From Pseudaquidulcibacter sp041917055 (GTDB lineage: Bacteria; Pseudomonadota; Alphaproteobacteria; Caulobacterales; Aquidulcibacteraceae), in contig JAYRYJ010000004.1 in assembly GCA_041917055.1 (NCBI GenBank), forward strand, positions 124,001 through 188,000: a stretch of DNA of 64,000 bases, given 5' to 3'. Below, piece after piece: positions 25,331 to 34,123 of this stretch; the stretch's first letter is position 1; each line of letters opens with the position of its first letter. The notes under the pieces were generated by a model. It ran no database searches, was not told the DNA's origin, and was given only the letters and a program-made list of their open reading frames with translations. A program made the translations under genes and the position numbers.

Positions 25331-25901
25331 CGTATGCGGTTCCGCGAAGGCCTTCTTTTGGCTTTTCTTCGGCTTCAACTGGAGCCGACGAATTGGTAGG
25401 TATTTGTTCCGAAACACTTGAAAAAGTCTGGTTTAAAGCGACTGCCTTTGGTGGTTTCCAAAACATCATTCCGAAAATTCCGATAATTTTCATTGCGACG
25501 ACAAATATCACGAAATTGCGAGCAAGGTTTGTGAACTTCTTGGACTTCTTTTCCGAATTTTCAGAATTCGATCCTTCTTTAGTATTGGCTGTGCTTAGCT
25601 GCGCAATCAATAAATCGAGTAGTTTGCCGAAACGTGGCGAGATTTGTGCTTCTTTTACCCCTTTAAGTCCAGAGGCGGAATTTGGTAAAGGTAAAACCGT
25701 TGCATTAGTCTGCGGTAACGTGACCGTGAAATTTGAGCCGAGTTTATTCTCAATAGTTTTAGAGGGAAACATCGAATGTGACTTAGGCGGGGCGGAAAAG
25801 CTGCCAACAACTTCTTTGCGCGCATTACGAATTGAAGCGTCACCAAACATGCCATTCTTTAGCTTAGAAAATATTCCGCCTTTTTCTTCTTCGACAATCA
25901 T
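25326..25901 (-). CDS. hypothetical single-helix membrane protein
   Basis: Not a family I recognise. About 191 residues from MIVEEEKGGI; an ATG 15 bases upstream precedes a GGTGG sequence that suits the later ATG better. The N-terminal half is polar, then a charged stretch (SENSEKKSKK) leads into one hydrophobic helix (FVIFVVAMKIIGIFGMMFW, about 135-155) and a short tail rich in Glu and Pro. The topology suggests a cytoplasmic N-terminus and a short periplasmic end. It stands alone between two terminators. Confidence 0.5.
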   Translation of the reverse strand: MIVEEEKGGIFSKLKNGMFGDASIRNARKEVVGSFSAPPKSHSMFPSKTIENKLGSNFTVTLPQTNATVLPLPNSASGLKGVKEAQISPRFGKLLDLLIAQLSTANTKEGSNSENSEKKSKKFTNLARNFVIFVVAMKIIGIFGMMFWKPPKAVALNQTFSSVSEQIPTNSSAPVEAEEKPKEGLRGTAYE

Positions 25902-25975
25902 TTTTCCACCCTTCATACAAATTTATCAAAGATGGGAAAAATTACGATTAATGAAATAGATAAAATTTTACGCAA

Positions 25976-26004
25976 ATAAAAACCCCCGCCACAATAGCGG
26001 GGGC
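25976..26004 (-). terminator. intrinsic terminator of the rpsF-rpsR-rplI operon
   Basis: GCCCCCGC/GCGGGGGT stem with a 7-base loop and a TTTTT tail on the minus strand, 26 bases after the rplI stop. Confidence 0.9.
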
Positions 26005-26029
26005 TTCATTATTTTTGAATAAGTTGCGT

Positions 26030-26605
26030 TTATTCGCGACCGTCTAATTCAACCGCATTTTCAGCGATTTCAGCAGCTTGGGCATCAGATGCAGCGCGCT
26101 CTTCTGCCAATTTAGCAGCGATAACGTCTTCACCTTTTGCTTGGCGTTCGGCCTCGTCCTTGGTGCGTGCAACGTTTGCTTTGATTTCAACCTCAACTTC
26201 GGCATGAAGTTTTACGCGAACCGCATGAACACCGATGGTTTTGATTGGCGCGTTCAAGAGAACTTGAGTGCGATCAATATCAAAACCCGCTTCAATTGCG
26301 CTTGCTGCAATGTCACGAGTGCTAACTGAACCATAAAGCTGGCCAGCTTCGCCGGCTTGGCGAATAAGGGTGAAAACTTGACCTGCAAGTTTTTCGCCTA
26401 AAGCGGAAGCGGTCTCTTTGGCTTTCGCATTTTGCGCTTCAATCTGTGCACGTTCAGCTTCAAACAATGCTTTATTGGCATTGGTTGCACGAAGGGCTTT
26501 TTTCTGCGGCAAAAGGAAATTGCGAGCAAAACCAGGTTTAACTTTTACAACATCGCCAATCGAACCAAGGCGACCGACGCGTTCAAGAAGAATTACTTCA
26601 ACCAT
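26030..26605 (-). CDS. rplI: 50S ribosomal protein L9
   Basis: 191 residues, longer than the about 150 of E. coli L9 because of a charged Ala/Glu-rich C-terminal tail. The N-terminal signature MVEVILLERVGRLGSIGDVV and VKPGFARNFLLPQKKA is clear. L9 binds 23S rRNA near L1 and helps reading-frame maintenance. A consensus AAGGAG precedes the start. It is last of rpsF-rpsR-rplI. Confidence 0.95.
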   Translation of the reverse strand: MVEVILLERVGRLGSIGDVVKVKPGFARNFLLPQKKALRATNANKALFEAERAQIEAQNAKAKETASALGEKLAGQVFTLIRQAGEAGQLYGSVSTRDIAASAIEAGFDIDRTQVLLNAPIKTIGVHAVRVKLHAEVEVEIKANVARTKDEAERQAKGEDVIAAKLAEERAASDAQAAEIAENAVELDGRE

Positions 26606-26615
26606 CTTTGTCTCC

Positions 26616-26873
26616 TTAAGCTACTGCATATGGCAATAATGCAAGAAAGCGAGCGCGTTTAATTGCGCGTGCCAACTCACGTTGTTTTTTCTGCGAAACC
26701 ACAGTGATGCGCGAAGGAACGATTTTGCCTTTTTCAGACAAAAAGCGTTGCAATAATTTCACATCCTTATAGTCAATTTTCGGCGCAGCGTCACCCGAAA
26801 ATGGGCAGGTTTTACGGCGGCGCTGAAACGGACGACGAGTAGGGAGGTTCGAAATGGTAAATTTAGTAGCCAT
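26616..26873 (-). CDS. rpsR: 30S ribosomal protein S18
   Basis: 85 residues with the S18 block RRKTCPFSGDAAPKIDYKDV and PSRITVVSQKKQRELARAIKRARFLALLPY. S18 sits on the small-subunit platform next to S6, whose gene is immediately upstream (2 bases between stop and start). Confidence 0.96.
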   Translation of the reverse strand: MATKFTISNLPTRRPFQRRRKTCPFSGDAAPKIDYKDVKLLQRFLSEKGKIVPSRITVVSQKKQRELARAIKRARFLALLPYAVA

Positions 26874-26875
26874 AA

Positions 26876-27295
26876 TTAAGCCCCCATATCTTCTGCAACG
26901 AAATCATCTGCGTCATCGAAATCAGAGTTAGCAGCATATTCGGCGCGTGCTTTTGCTTTTTTCTCTTCTTTTTCGCGGCGTGCAAGAATGACCGATGGGC
27001 CATCTTCCAATTCTTCGACGCGAATGGTTAGGTGACGCAATACTTCTTCGTGGATTTTCAATTGACGCTCAACTTCTTGCATAGCAGCAGCAGGGGCCTC
27101 AATATGAAATAAAGAATAATGCGCTTTACGGTGTTTTTTGATGCGATAAGCAAGATTGCGCAAACCCCAATATTCGGTGTTTGCAACTTTGCCGCCGCCG
27201 TTTTTGATAAGATTGGTTACTTCCTCAACAATTGCATCAACTTGGGTAGTCGAAATGTCAGGACGAGTAATCACAATATGCTCATATAATGGCAT
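26876..27295 (-). CDS. rpsF: 30S ribosomal protein S6
   Basis: 139 residues from MPLYEHIVITRPD. The frame continues 72 bases upstream, but the family begins at MPLYEH and a GGGA lies 8 bases before the ATG at 27295. The RNA-binding core (NTEYWGLRNLAYRIKKHRKAHY) is intact; the acidic C-terminal tail ending DDADDFVAEDMGA is typical of alphaproteobacterial S6. It heads the operon. Confidence 0.95.
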   Translation of the reverse strand: MPLYEHIVITRPDISTTQVDAIVEEVTNLIKNGGGKVANTEYWGLRNLAYRIKKHRKAHYSLFHIEAPAAAMQEVERQLKIHEEVLRHLTIRVEELEDGPSVILARREKEEKKAKARAEYAANSDFDDADDFVAEDMGA

Positions 27296-27556
27296 AGTAT
27301 TTTCCCAGATTATGGTTGCGGCAGGGTTTGATTTGGGCATCAACCCCGATGGATCAAGCACTTTCACGAAAATTCACCACGAATATCCCGCCAAGGCCGA
27401 CCGCAACCGGATTTAAGAAGCGCGGCTTAAAGCACAAAATAGTCGATAAATAAAGGGGTCGAACTGAATCAAAATAGAAAATAGCAGAAATCGGATTAAC
27501 CAAATTAATACTGCAAATCCAACTGATAAAGTTAAAACTGACACAGTTTTGCCTCA

Positions 27557-27585
27557 TTGACACTTTAATTAAGCTAAAGTTATAA
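27557..27585 (+). promoter_or_regulatory. sigma70-type promoter for the lipoprotein pair
   Basis: TTGACA at 27557, a 17-base spacer, and TTATAA at 27580-27585. This is the only clear signal in the gene-free stretch 27296-27642. Transcription would start near 27592, about 50 bases before the first lipoprotein gene. Confidence 0.6.
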
Positions 27586-27642
27586 ACATATAAATCGACG
27601 ATTTAAGAGCGATTAATGTTACTCATCGGAAGGGGATTATAA

Positions 27643-28392
27643 ATGAAAAGAATTATCGGCTCAATTGCATTAATTTCATTATTGAGCGCATGCGCTACAC
27701 CGTATCAACCAATCCCTTTTGACCGTGCATCCGCAAAAGTTGATAATCTTCAAATTGTTGAAGATGCAATGGGTAAACAAATCGAAGTTCGCAAATATGC
27801 CACCAATGGCGGTAATATCGCCAGTGCTGCTTCCGGTTATGGTCTTGCGGGCCTTGCGGTTGCTTTGGTAGCGGCTGGGGTGGAGGCAAAAATCGCATCT
27901 GATCAGCGCACAAAAATTGATGCCGCACTCAAAACCCAAAATTTCGACGCCGAAGCAATTTTTGATGCGGCTTTAGAAGCGGCGTTGAAAGCCGATAATT
28001 ATAATATCAGTGTCAATACAACCGCACGCGATGATAAGCACAGTATGGTCGTTGTCACCAAACAAGATAATGCGGCGGCCGGAACTGCGGTTCTTGACGT
28101 AAATGGTAGTTATTATGGCTATCAAGAAGCAGGCGGCGGCACAAATTGGCGTCCTTATGTCTATATGACAATCAAAATGCTCGATGCCAAAGACCCAACC
28201 AAAGTTTTACTTGATAATGTTGTCGAATATAATGCGGTAACTCCTCAATCTCTGACCGTTAGTCTTCCTGCTAACCCTATTTACAGTTTTGCAAAAATTG
28301 AAGATCTTGAGGCCAATCCGAAATTGGCGGCTGAGGGTCTTACAGAAGCAATTACTGACACCGCGAAAGCAGTTGCAAAACTCTTGAAATAG
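27643..28392 (+). CDS. hypothetical lipoprotein
   Basis: 249 residues with a lipoprotein signal ending LLSACATP. No named domain is recognised. A glycine/alanine-rich hydrophobic segment (NIASAASGYGLAGLAVALVAAGVEA, written here only as its boundaries about 58-82) could insert in a membrane, and the remainder looks like a globular alpha/beta domain (DVNGSYYGYQEAGGG, YVYMTIKMLDA). GGGGA precedes the start. A second lipoprotein gene follows after 9 bases and a strong promoter lies upstream, so the pair form one unit. Confidence 0.65.
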   Translation: MKRIIGSIALISLLSACATPYQPIPFDRASAKVDNLQIVEDAMGKQIEVRKYATNGGNIASAASGYGLAGLAVALVAAGVEAKIASDQRTKIDAALKTQNFDAEAIFDAALEAALKADNYNISVNTTARDDKHSMVVVTKQDNAAAGTAVLDVNGSYYGYQEAGGGTNWRPYVYMTIKMLDAKDPTKVLLDNVVEYNAVTPQSLTVSLPANPIYSFAKIEDLEANPKLAAEGLTEAITDTAKAVAKLLK

Positions 28393-28401
28393 GGGGCGAT
28401 A

Positions 28402-29079
28402 ATGAAAACCCGTATTCTCCTTGGCCTCGTCTGTTCCGGTGCAATTTTGACGGCGTGCACAACCACACCGCCCGAACCGCCGGCAATGGCCGTTACCGAA
28501 GTTGCCGCGACCAATTGCGACCAGGAAATAAGCATCGCCAATACTTTGACGCTAACACCTGAGAAAAAATCGGCATATTCTGCTTTTCCTGCCAAGATTA
28601 ATAAATCGTCCAAATGTTTTGTTTCAAATGGTCGAATCGTTTATTATGTTGTTTTCGCACTCCCTAATGCACCCGATAATCATACTTTGACTATGGGCGG
28701 TGTATTTGAGCCTTTGCGAACTTTTGCCCCGAAAATCAGTCTGTTGGGCGCCGATGGCAAAGAAACACGTGCTTTCGCACCTGACAAATATGCCAATTAT
28801 GGTGGCCTTTATGGCGTGCAATTTAGACCTTCGGCAAATGACAAATTTGTTTTGGTTCAATCCAACCCAGAACTAGTCGGGATTACACAAACCGGATTAG
28901 ACACACGTGTCGCGTCATCTTATGGATATGCATACAACCCGGCAACTTATGGCGGAAGTTCCTACCAAATTGACAAAGGCGTGGAAGTAATGTCTAGCCG
29001 CATGTTCTCGCATGAGGGCACTATTTCGGTAACTATCCAAGCCATAAAAGGCAAAATCGGCCTTCCTGATGAGAAATAG
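28402..29079 (+). CDS. hypothetical lipoprotein, second of the pair
   Basis: 225 residues with a lipobox ILTACTT. No family is assigned with certainty; the region VVFALPNAPDNHTLTMGG and the later QFRPSANDKFVLVQSNPELVG faintly recall MalM-type envelope lipoproteins. GGGGG sits 5 bases before the ATG. An intrinsic terminator follows the stop by 5 bases, closing the two-gene operon. Confidence 0.65.
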   Translation: MKTRILLGLVCSGAILTACTTTPPEPPAMAVTEVAATNCDQEISIANTLTLTPEKKSAYSAFPAKINKSSKCFVSNGRIVYYVVFALPNAPDNHTLTMGGVFEPLRTFAPKISLLGADGKETRAFAPDKYANYGGLYGVQFRPSANDKFVLVQSNPELVGITQTGLDTRVASSYGYAYNPATYGGSSYQIDKGVEVMSSRMFSHEGTISVTIQAIKGKIGLPDEK

Positions 29080-29083
29080 AATT

Positions 29084-29115
29084 AAGCCATGACCGAAAAG
29101 GTCATGGCTTTTATT
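29084..29115 (+). terminator. intrinsic terminator of the lipoprotein operon
   Basis: AAGCCATGACC/GGTCATGGCTT, 11 bp, with a T-rich tail. It also faces the end of the convergent DUF4173 gene. Confidence 0.88.
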
Positions 29116-29118
29116 CTT

Positions 29119-30588
29119 TCACAATGGGGCAATTTGATTGGATAATCTAAATTGTCGGAAAGTGGTCGCGCGCCAATCTTTAATGTTTGCGCGCAATTCT
29201 TGGTCTGTTTCTAAAGCCAGTTTCGATAGTTCGAGTTTTAAACCTTCTGCCTTTGGATTATTGGCAAGTTGGTCTCGTGCCCAAATTATTGACGGTAATG
29301 CATCGACCCCCAATTCCCGCAGATAATTAACATCCAATTTTGTGCCCCGTCCTGAGATTTCGAAACAATGCTCAACATTGAATTTAGCGATATAGGCCGA
29401 AAAATTGGCAAAACTGCACAATGACAAAACCGATAACATAACCACGGCATTCGAATTGATTAAGAACTCACTATCGCGTCTAAATGCAATACGGAAGATT
29501 ATTAAAGCAAGGCCAATTGCAACCAGGCCCATCCATATTATTGCCGCCAATCGCAATTGAGTTAAAGAATACACCTCAACATATTTCAAAGTGCGCAAAA
29601 TTGATGAGGCCACTAAGAAAATGTTCTGGACAATCCAAGTATAAACTAAAATCTTTGTCTTGCTCGATACATTTTCAAGCGCGAAAAGGACAAAGGCGCC
29701 TGCCATTAAAGCGGTCAAAATTAATGGATAAGCCCCGCGATGGGCATATTGCGCATAAGTGACGCCATCAGGCAAATGCGCGCCCGACCACAAAAACCCA
29801 ATATCCATGCCATTTTGGATCATGAAAATAAGATTGAACAATAATAATGAATTGAAAATAGCGGTTTCATTGAAAAAGAAATTATAAATTGGTCGCGCTT
29901 CGTTGATTAATTGAGGACTTTGAGATCCAGCAAAAAACTTGAACTTAAACCGCGGCCTGATGAAAAACCAAGAAAGGCATAGAACAAAAATTGAAAACGC
30001 AAATCGTGGGAAACTGATCAGTTCGTTTATTTGTGGGAATTGTATTTTGGAAACCCAGTTTTCCAGAATTGGATTTGCAATGAAGAATAAATAGGAAAAT
30101 ACCATTGTCGTAATTAAGGGCAAAGCCAAAGCAGCGAAAATTGCTTTAAAGTTAGTGTTCTTTGATTGCCTTTTCGCGCCAATCCCCAAAATCCGAACAA
30201 TATCATCAATGGCGCGATACCAAACTATTGAAGCAAGCTTCAGCGCCAATAATATAAAACCCGGGATTGGTAGTCGTGTTCTCAATTTTGGCAAAACCAC
30301 CAATGCGAAGCAAAGACTTAGGAAAAATAAGAATTGTAAATAGTTAGCTGCCTCAATCATTGAGGCGCAGGTAAGGGCGGCGCTTAACAAAATAATACGG
30401 GTTTTAGATTGGTGGTGCAATTGTGGTCTGAAAAACGAAATTCCACCCAATAGTAATAAACAAAAAAGCCCGATGGTCGAACCAATCGGACTGTCAAAGA
30501 ATAAAAAATTAGCTAAACTAACAAGAATTATTGAAAATCCGAGCTTCACGTCCGTTCGATATGTTAAGTTTTTGATGAAATCTGTCAT
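29119..30588 (-). CDS. DUF4173-domain membrane protein
   Basis: 489 residues from MTDFIKNLTY, where GGAGG lies 5 bases upstream. About twelve hydrophobic segments run along the chain, and the block VTYAQYAHRGAYPLILTALMAGAF is the DUF4173 hallmark (quoted here as YAQYAHRGAYPLI). A soluble C-terminal region after about residue 420 looks cytoplasmic or periplasmic. The biochemical role of DUF4173 proteins is not established as far as I know. It is monocistronic. Confidence 0.8.
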   Translation of the reverse strand: MTDFIKNLTYRTDVKLGFSIILVSLANFLFFDSPIGSTIGLFCLLLLGGISFFRPQLHHQSKTRIILLSAALTCASMIEAANYLQFLFFLSLCFALVVLPKLRTRLPIPGFILLALKLASIVWYRAIDDIVRILGIGAKRQSKNTNFKAIFAALALPLITTMVFSYLFFIANPILENWVSKIQFPQINELISFPRFAFSIFVLCLSWFFIRPRFKFKFFAGSQSPQLINEARPIYNFFFNETAIFNSLLLFNLIFMIQNGMDIGFLWSGAHLPDGVTYAQYAHRGAYPLILTALMAGAFVLFALENVSSKTKILVYTWIVQNIFLVASSILRTLKYVEVYSLTQLRLAAIIWMGLVAIGLALIIFRIAFRRDSEFLINSNAVVMLSVLSLCSFANFSAYIAKFNVEHCFEISGRGTKLDVNYLRELGVDALPSIIWARDQLANNPKAEGLKLELSKLALETDQELRANIKDWRATTFRQFRLSNQIAPL

Positions 30589-30812
30589 TGTTACCTCCAC
30601 CCCACTATTTGAGCGTGAAACATGACACAAAAAAGGCAGAAATAGGGTATATTTTTGGTGGTATTATTCTGTGGTTATGGGTTTGGTAGTTAGGTTATTT
30701 TGAAATTAAGTGGTTTTGCTTTTGATGATGGCTATATCCTAGTATTTACGTCCTATTTTGTCGTTACGACACTGTATTATTCCTTAAAATTGCTAGTTCG
30801 AAAGGAAAATTA

Positions 30813-31340
30813 TTGATTAGTGAGAATGACCAAAGGCTTTATGACTTATTACTTAACTCGCGACTGGTGGCCAATTCGCCGTCGCAAAGTGTGATAAAGA
30901 AGGAATTTGAGAGTGAAATTGCGCCCTATTTTAGCAAGAACAAAGGATTTGATTTCAATTCAATCCCCGAATACATGGGCTTTTGGCAAAGTGGTGAGTT
31001 TGCGCATATTTTGGACGGATATCCGATTTTTGATAAAGTGATTGATGTTGCAAAACTCGGTGATTATTCGAAAATATATGGCGGTGCTTTAGGCAAATTT
31101 GCGACCGACAAAATTATTGAAAATGAAAAAACGCGGTGTTGGAATGGTTCGGGTTTAGAACTTTGGCTCGTATTATTTATGATTCACCGTTGGATTAGGC
31201 ACACAGGCGGTGACATTGGGTATGATTCAAACGACAATATGTTTTGCAGATACAATCCAAACGAAAAATCCCCTGATTACGACAGTTTGGTGCATGAAAT
31301 GCGAAAGCGATTGATTGCGGGGCGATATTTTACCGAATGA
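30813..31340 (+). CDS. hypothetical cytoplasmic protein with a TTG start
   Basis: 175 residues of unknown family. The start is TTG with AAGGAA 7 bases upstream; no ATG in frame before the conserved-looking N-terminal region suits it better. There is no signal peptide or membrane helix. Aromatic and Gly-rich motifs (EYMGFWQSGEFAHILDGYPIF, cited by its ends; WNGSGLELWLVLFMIHRWIRH) suggest a folded globular protein. The 224 bases upstream are unusually T-rich on the plus strand. The preceding gene is divergent and the next, trhP, is 75 bases downstream past a weak hairpin. Confidence 0.55.
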   Translation: MISENDQRLYDLLLNSRLVANSPSQSVIKKEFESEIAPYFSKNKGFDFNSIPEYMGFWQSGEFAHILDGYPIFDKVIDVAKLGDYSKIYGGALGKFATDKIIENEKTRCWNGSGLELWLVLFMIHRWIRHTGGDIGYDSNDNMFCRYNPNEKSPDYDSLVHEMRKRLIAGRYFTE

Positions 31341-31360
31341 TATTGGACCCGCTTATTGCG

Positions 31361-31386
31361 AGGCGCTTGCATTAGCGCCTTGTTAT
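31361..31386 (+). terminator. weak hairpin after the TTG-start hypothetical gene
   Basis: AGGCGC/GCGCCT stem with an 8-base loop and a TTGTTAT tail. The T-tract is poor, so read-through into trhP is possible. Confidence 0.4.
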
Positions 31387-31415
31387 AAAGGCATAAATCT
31401 ATTATAGGGCGGGGC

Positions 31416-32756
31416 ATGTCATTAAAACGTCCTGAACTTTTATCCCCTGCGGGCACATTAAAATCCATGCGCCATGCGTTTGCCTATGGTGCTGATGCAG
31501 TTTATGCGGGTGTGCCGCGCTATTCACTGCGCGTTCGCAATAATACAATGTCGAAAGATGATAACCTTCTAAAAGGCATTGAAGAGGCGCATTCTTTGGG
31601 CAAAAAGCTCTATGTTGCCGCCAATCTTTTTCCACATAATAATAAGGTCAAAACCTTTATTGAAGATATGGAAGAAGTGATTGCGGCAAAGCCCGATGCA
31701 TTAATTATGGCCGATCCCGGGCTTATAATGCTTGTGCGTGAAAAATGGCCCGAAATGCCAATTCATTTGTCTGTGCAAATGAATACAATGAATTATCAGG
31801 CCGTGAAATTCTGGCAAAGTATTGGCGTTGAGCGCGTGATTTTATCGCGCGAATTGTCTTTGGACGATGTTGAGCGTATTCGCCAAGAATGCTGTGATAT
31901 GGAACTTGAGGTCTTTGTTCACGGTGCGCTTTGCATTGCTTATTCGGGGCGTTGTTTGCTTTCGGGGTATTTCAGCCATCGCGATGCCAATCAGGGCACT
32001 TGCACCAATACTTGCCGTTGGAAATACCAGACCCATGAGGCGGAAGAGACTGAGACCGGGGATATTCTTCCTATCAAGGCATTTGATAGGCCGCCTTTAT
32101 TCTCCCAAACCGGTATTGAACGCCACCCCGAGGCGGATAAGGTCTATTTCCTCGAAGAAGAAAACCGCAAAGGCGAATTAATGCCGGTCTATGAAGACGA
32201 AAACGGCACATATATTATGAATTCCAAAGACCTTCGGGCGATTGAGCACGTCGAGCGTTTGGTGAAAATGGGCATTGATTGTCTGAAAATCGAAGGTCGC
32301 ACTAAGTCACACTATTATGTGGCGCGCACGGCCCAAGCCTATTCCAAAGCGATTGATTTGGCGGTTGAGGGTAAGGAATTTGACCCAAAACTTATTGGTG
32401 TTTTGGAAAATCTTGCCAATCGTGGTTATACTGATGGTTTTTATAAACGCCATGATAGTTCGGAATATCAAAAATACATCGAAAATGCGTCGCGTTCACA
32501 ATTGCAAATGTTTGTGGGTGAGGGGATTGGGCGCGATGGTGCCGATTTAATTGTGCAAGTAAAAAACCGTTTTGAACGCGGTGACAAAGTCGAACTTGTC
32601 CTACCCAATGGCAAAAATCGCGATATTATCATCGAAGATATGCGCAATGCCGAAACCAATGAACCATTAGACGTGGCTTTGGGTTCACACTATCAAGTTC
32701 GCATTCCCGTCGGCGAAATGGATGACGGTTTGGTTTTGATGAGCAAGTATCTTTAA
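31416..32756 (+). CDS. trhP: U32-family tRNA hydroxylation protein TrhP (YegQ)
   Basis: 446 residues with the U32 peptidase-family signature (HLSVQMNTMNYQAVKFW, FVHGALCIAYSGRCLLSGYF and NTCRW cysteines) and a C-terminal U32 beta domain. The YegQ/TrhP branch is needed for prephenate-dependent formation of 5-hydroxyuridine at tRNA position 34; the conserved cysteines are thought to hold an Fe-S cluster. The start MSLKRPELLSPAG matches the family. It is convergent with and overlaps radA by 4 bases. Confidence 0.88.
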   Translation: MSLKRPELLSPAGTLKSMRHAFAYGADAVYAGVPRYSLRVRNNTMSKDDNLLKGIEEAHSLGKKLYVAANLFPHNNKVKTFIEDMEEVIAAKPDALIMADPGLIMLVREKWPEMPIHLSVQMNTMNYQAVKFWQSIGVERVILSRELSLDDVERIRQECCDMELEVFVHGALCIAYSGRCLLSGYFSHRDANQGTCTNTCRWKYQTHEAEETETGDILPIKAFDRPPLFSQTGIERHPEADKVYFLEEENRKGELMPVYEDENGTYIMNSKDLRAIEHVERLVKMGIDCLKIEGRTKSHYYVARTAQAYSKAIDLAVEGKEFDPKLIGVLENLANRGYTDGFYKRHDSSEYQKYIENASRSQLQMFVGEGIGRDGADLIVQVKNRFERGDKVELVLPNGKNRDIIIEDMRNAETNEPLDVALGSHYQVRIPVGEMDDGLVLMSKYL

Positions 32757-34123
32757 CCTAAATCAATTCCCGAAAACCCGCATAATTCGCCCAAATTATG
32801 CACTGTCTTAGTATTTATTTCGGTTTTAGTTTTGCCATTGGTTTTGGATTGGGAATTGGGGATTATTGCCAATTTCATTCCCAGTTTTTCGGCCTCTTTA
32901 AGTCTGATTTCGCGCCTTGGCACGCTGCGACAATCGCCGGAAAGCGCGATTTCACCGAAAATCACGCAATCTTCCGGAAGTGGTTTGTCTGCCAAAGCCG
33001 AAATTAACGCGGCGGCGACCGCCATATCGGCGGCGGGTTCGGTAATTTTCATGCCGCCTGCAACATTTAGATAAATATCGTGCGACGCAAAACTAATACC
33101 AAGGCGGGTTTCCAAAACCGCGATAATCATCGCCAAACGATTTGAATCCCAACCAATCGTAGCGCGCCGTGGTGAACCAAATGCGGTGCGCGCCGCCAAA
33201 GCTTGTATTTCCAATAAAATCGGGCGTGTGCCTTCAATCCCCGCAAACACAACAGAGCCTGATTTGCCTTTGGCGCGTTCGTCAATGAAAAGCGAAGAGG
33301 GGTTTTTGACTTCAATCAAACCTTCCGATGCCATTTCAAATACGCCGATCTCGTCGGTCGCACCAAATCGGTTCTTAAGTCCGCGCAAAATGCGAAAATG
33401 GTGGTTTCGTTCGCCTTCAAACTGCAAAACCGCGTCAACCAGATGCTCGACCACGCGTGGCCCCGCGATTTGCCCGTCCTTTGTTATGTGACCAACTAAA
33501 ATCACAATCAAAGTATGCTGTTTCCCATATTTCACCAATTCATGGGCGCAGGTGCGCACCTGAGAAACCGTTCCCGGGGCGGATGGGATATTTTGGTTCC
33601 AAATTGTTTGAATCGAATCGATAATCGCAATTTTCGGTTTTCGTTGCTTTATCGCCGCCAGAACGCTCGATAATTCGCTTTCAATTATCAAATCAATCGG
33701 TGCATTGGCAATACCAAGGCGGGCCGCACGATTTTGGATTTGCGACGCCGATTCTTCGCCAGAAATGTAGAGACAATTTATGCCATTTGCAGCAATTTTT
33801 GCGATTATTTGCAATAAAAGTGTCGATTTACCTATCCCCGGATCGCCGCCTAAAAGAATGGCGCTATCTTCGACCATGCCATCACCGCAAACGCGGTCAA
33901 ATTCGTCAATTCCGCTTTTAATACGCTGCTTTTCGACAATATCGGCGTTAAGACTGGTGAATTCGATTTCTTTTTTGGGAATTTTGATTTGATTATGGGT
34001 TTGCGTGCTATTGCTATCTTCGGCAATTGAATTCCAGGCGCCGCAATCATCACAACGGCCTTGCCATTTTTTGTAAACCGCGCCGCAATTTGTGCAAGCA
34101 AATGAAGAATCATGTTTCGCCAT
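32753..34123 (-). CDS. radA: DNA repair protein RadA
   Basis: 456 residues with all RadA parts: an N-terminal CxxC...CxxC zinc finger (CTNCGAVYKKWQGRCDDCG), a Walker A GDPGIGKST near residue 93-101, the family KNRFG motif, and a Lon-like C-terminal domain. RadA is a DnaB-like helicase that drives branch migration in recombination. It overlaps alr by 1 base and dnaB is next upstream, forming dnaB-alr-radA. Confidence 0.95.
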   Translation of the reverse strand: MAKHDSSFACTNCGAVYKKWQGRCDDCGAWNSIAEDSNSTQTHNQIKIPKKEIEFTSLNADIVEKQRIKSGIDEFDRVCGDGMVEDSAILLGGDPGIGKSTLLLQIIAKIAANGINCLYISGEESASQIQNRAARLGIANAPIDLIIESELSSVLAAIKQRKPKIAIIDSIQTIWNQNIPSAPGTVSQVRTCAHELVKYGKQHTLIVILVGHITKDGQIAGPRVVEHLVDAVLQFEGERNHHFRILRGLKNRFGATDEIGVFEMASEGLIEVKNPSSLFIDERAKGKSGSVVFAGIEGTRPILLEIQALAARTAFGSPRRATIGWDSNRLAMIIAVLETRLGISFASHDIYLNVAGGMKITEPAADMAVAAALISALADKPLPEDCVIFGEIALSGDCRSVPRREIRLKEAEKLGMKLAIIPNSQSKTNGKTKTEINTKTVHNLGELCGFSGIDLG

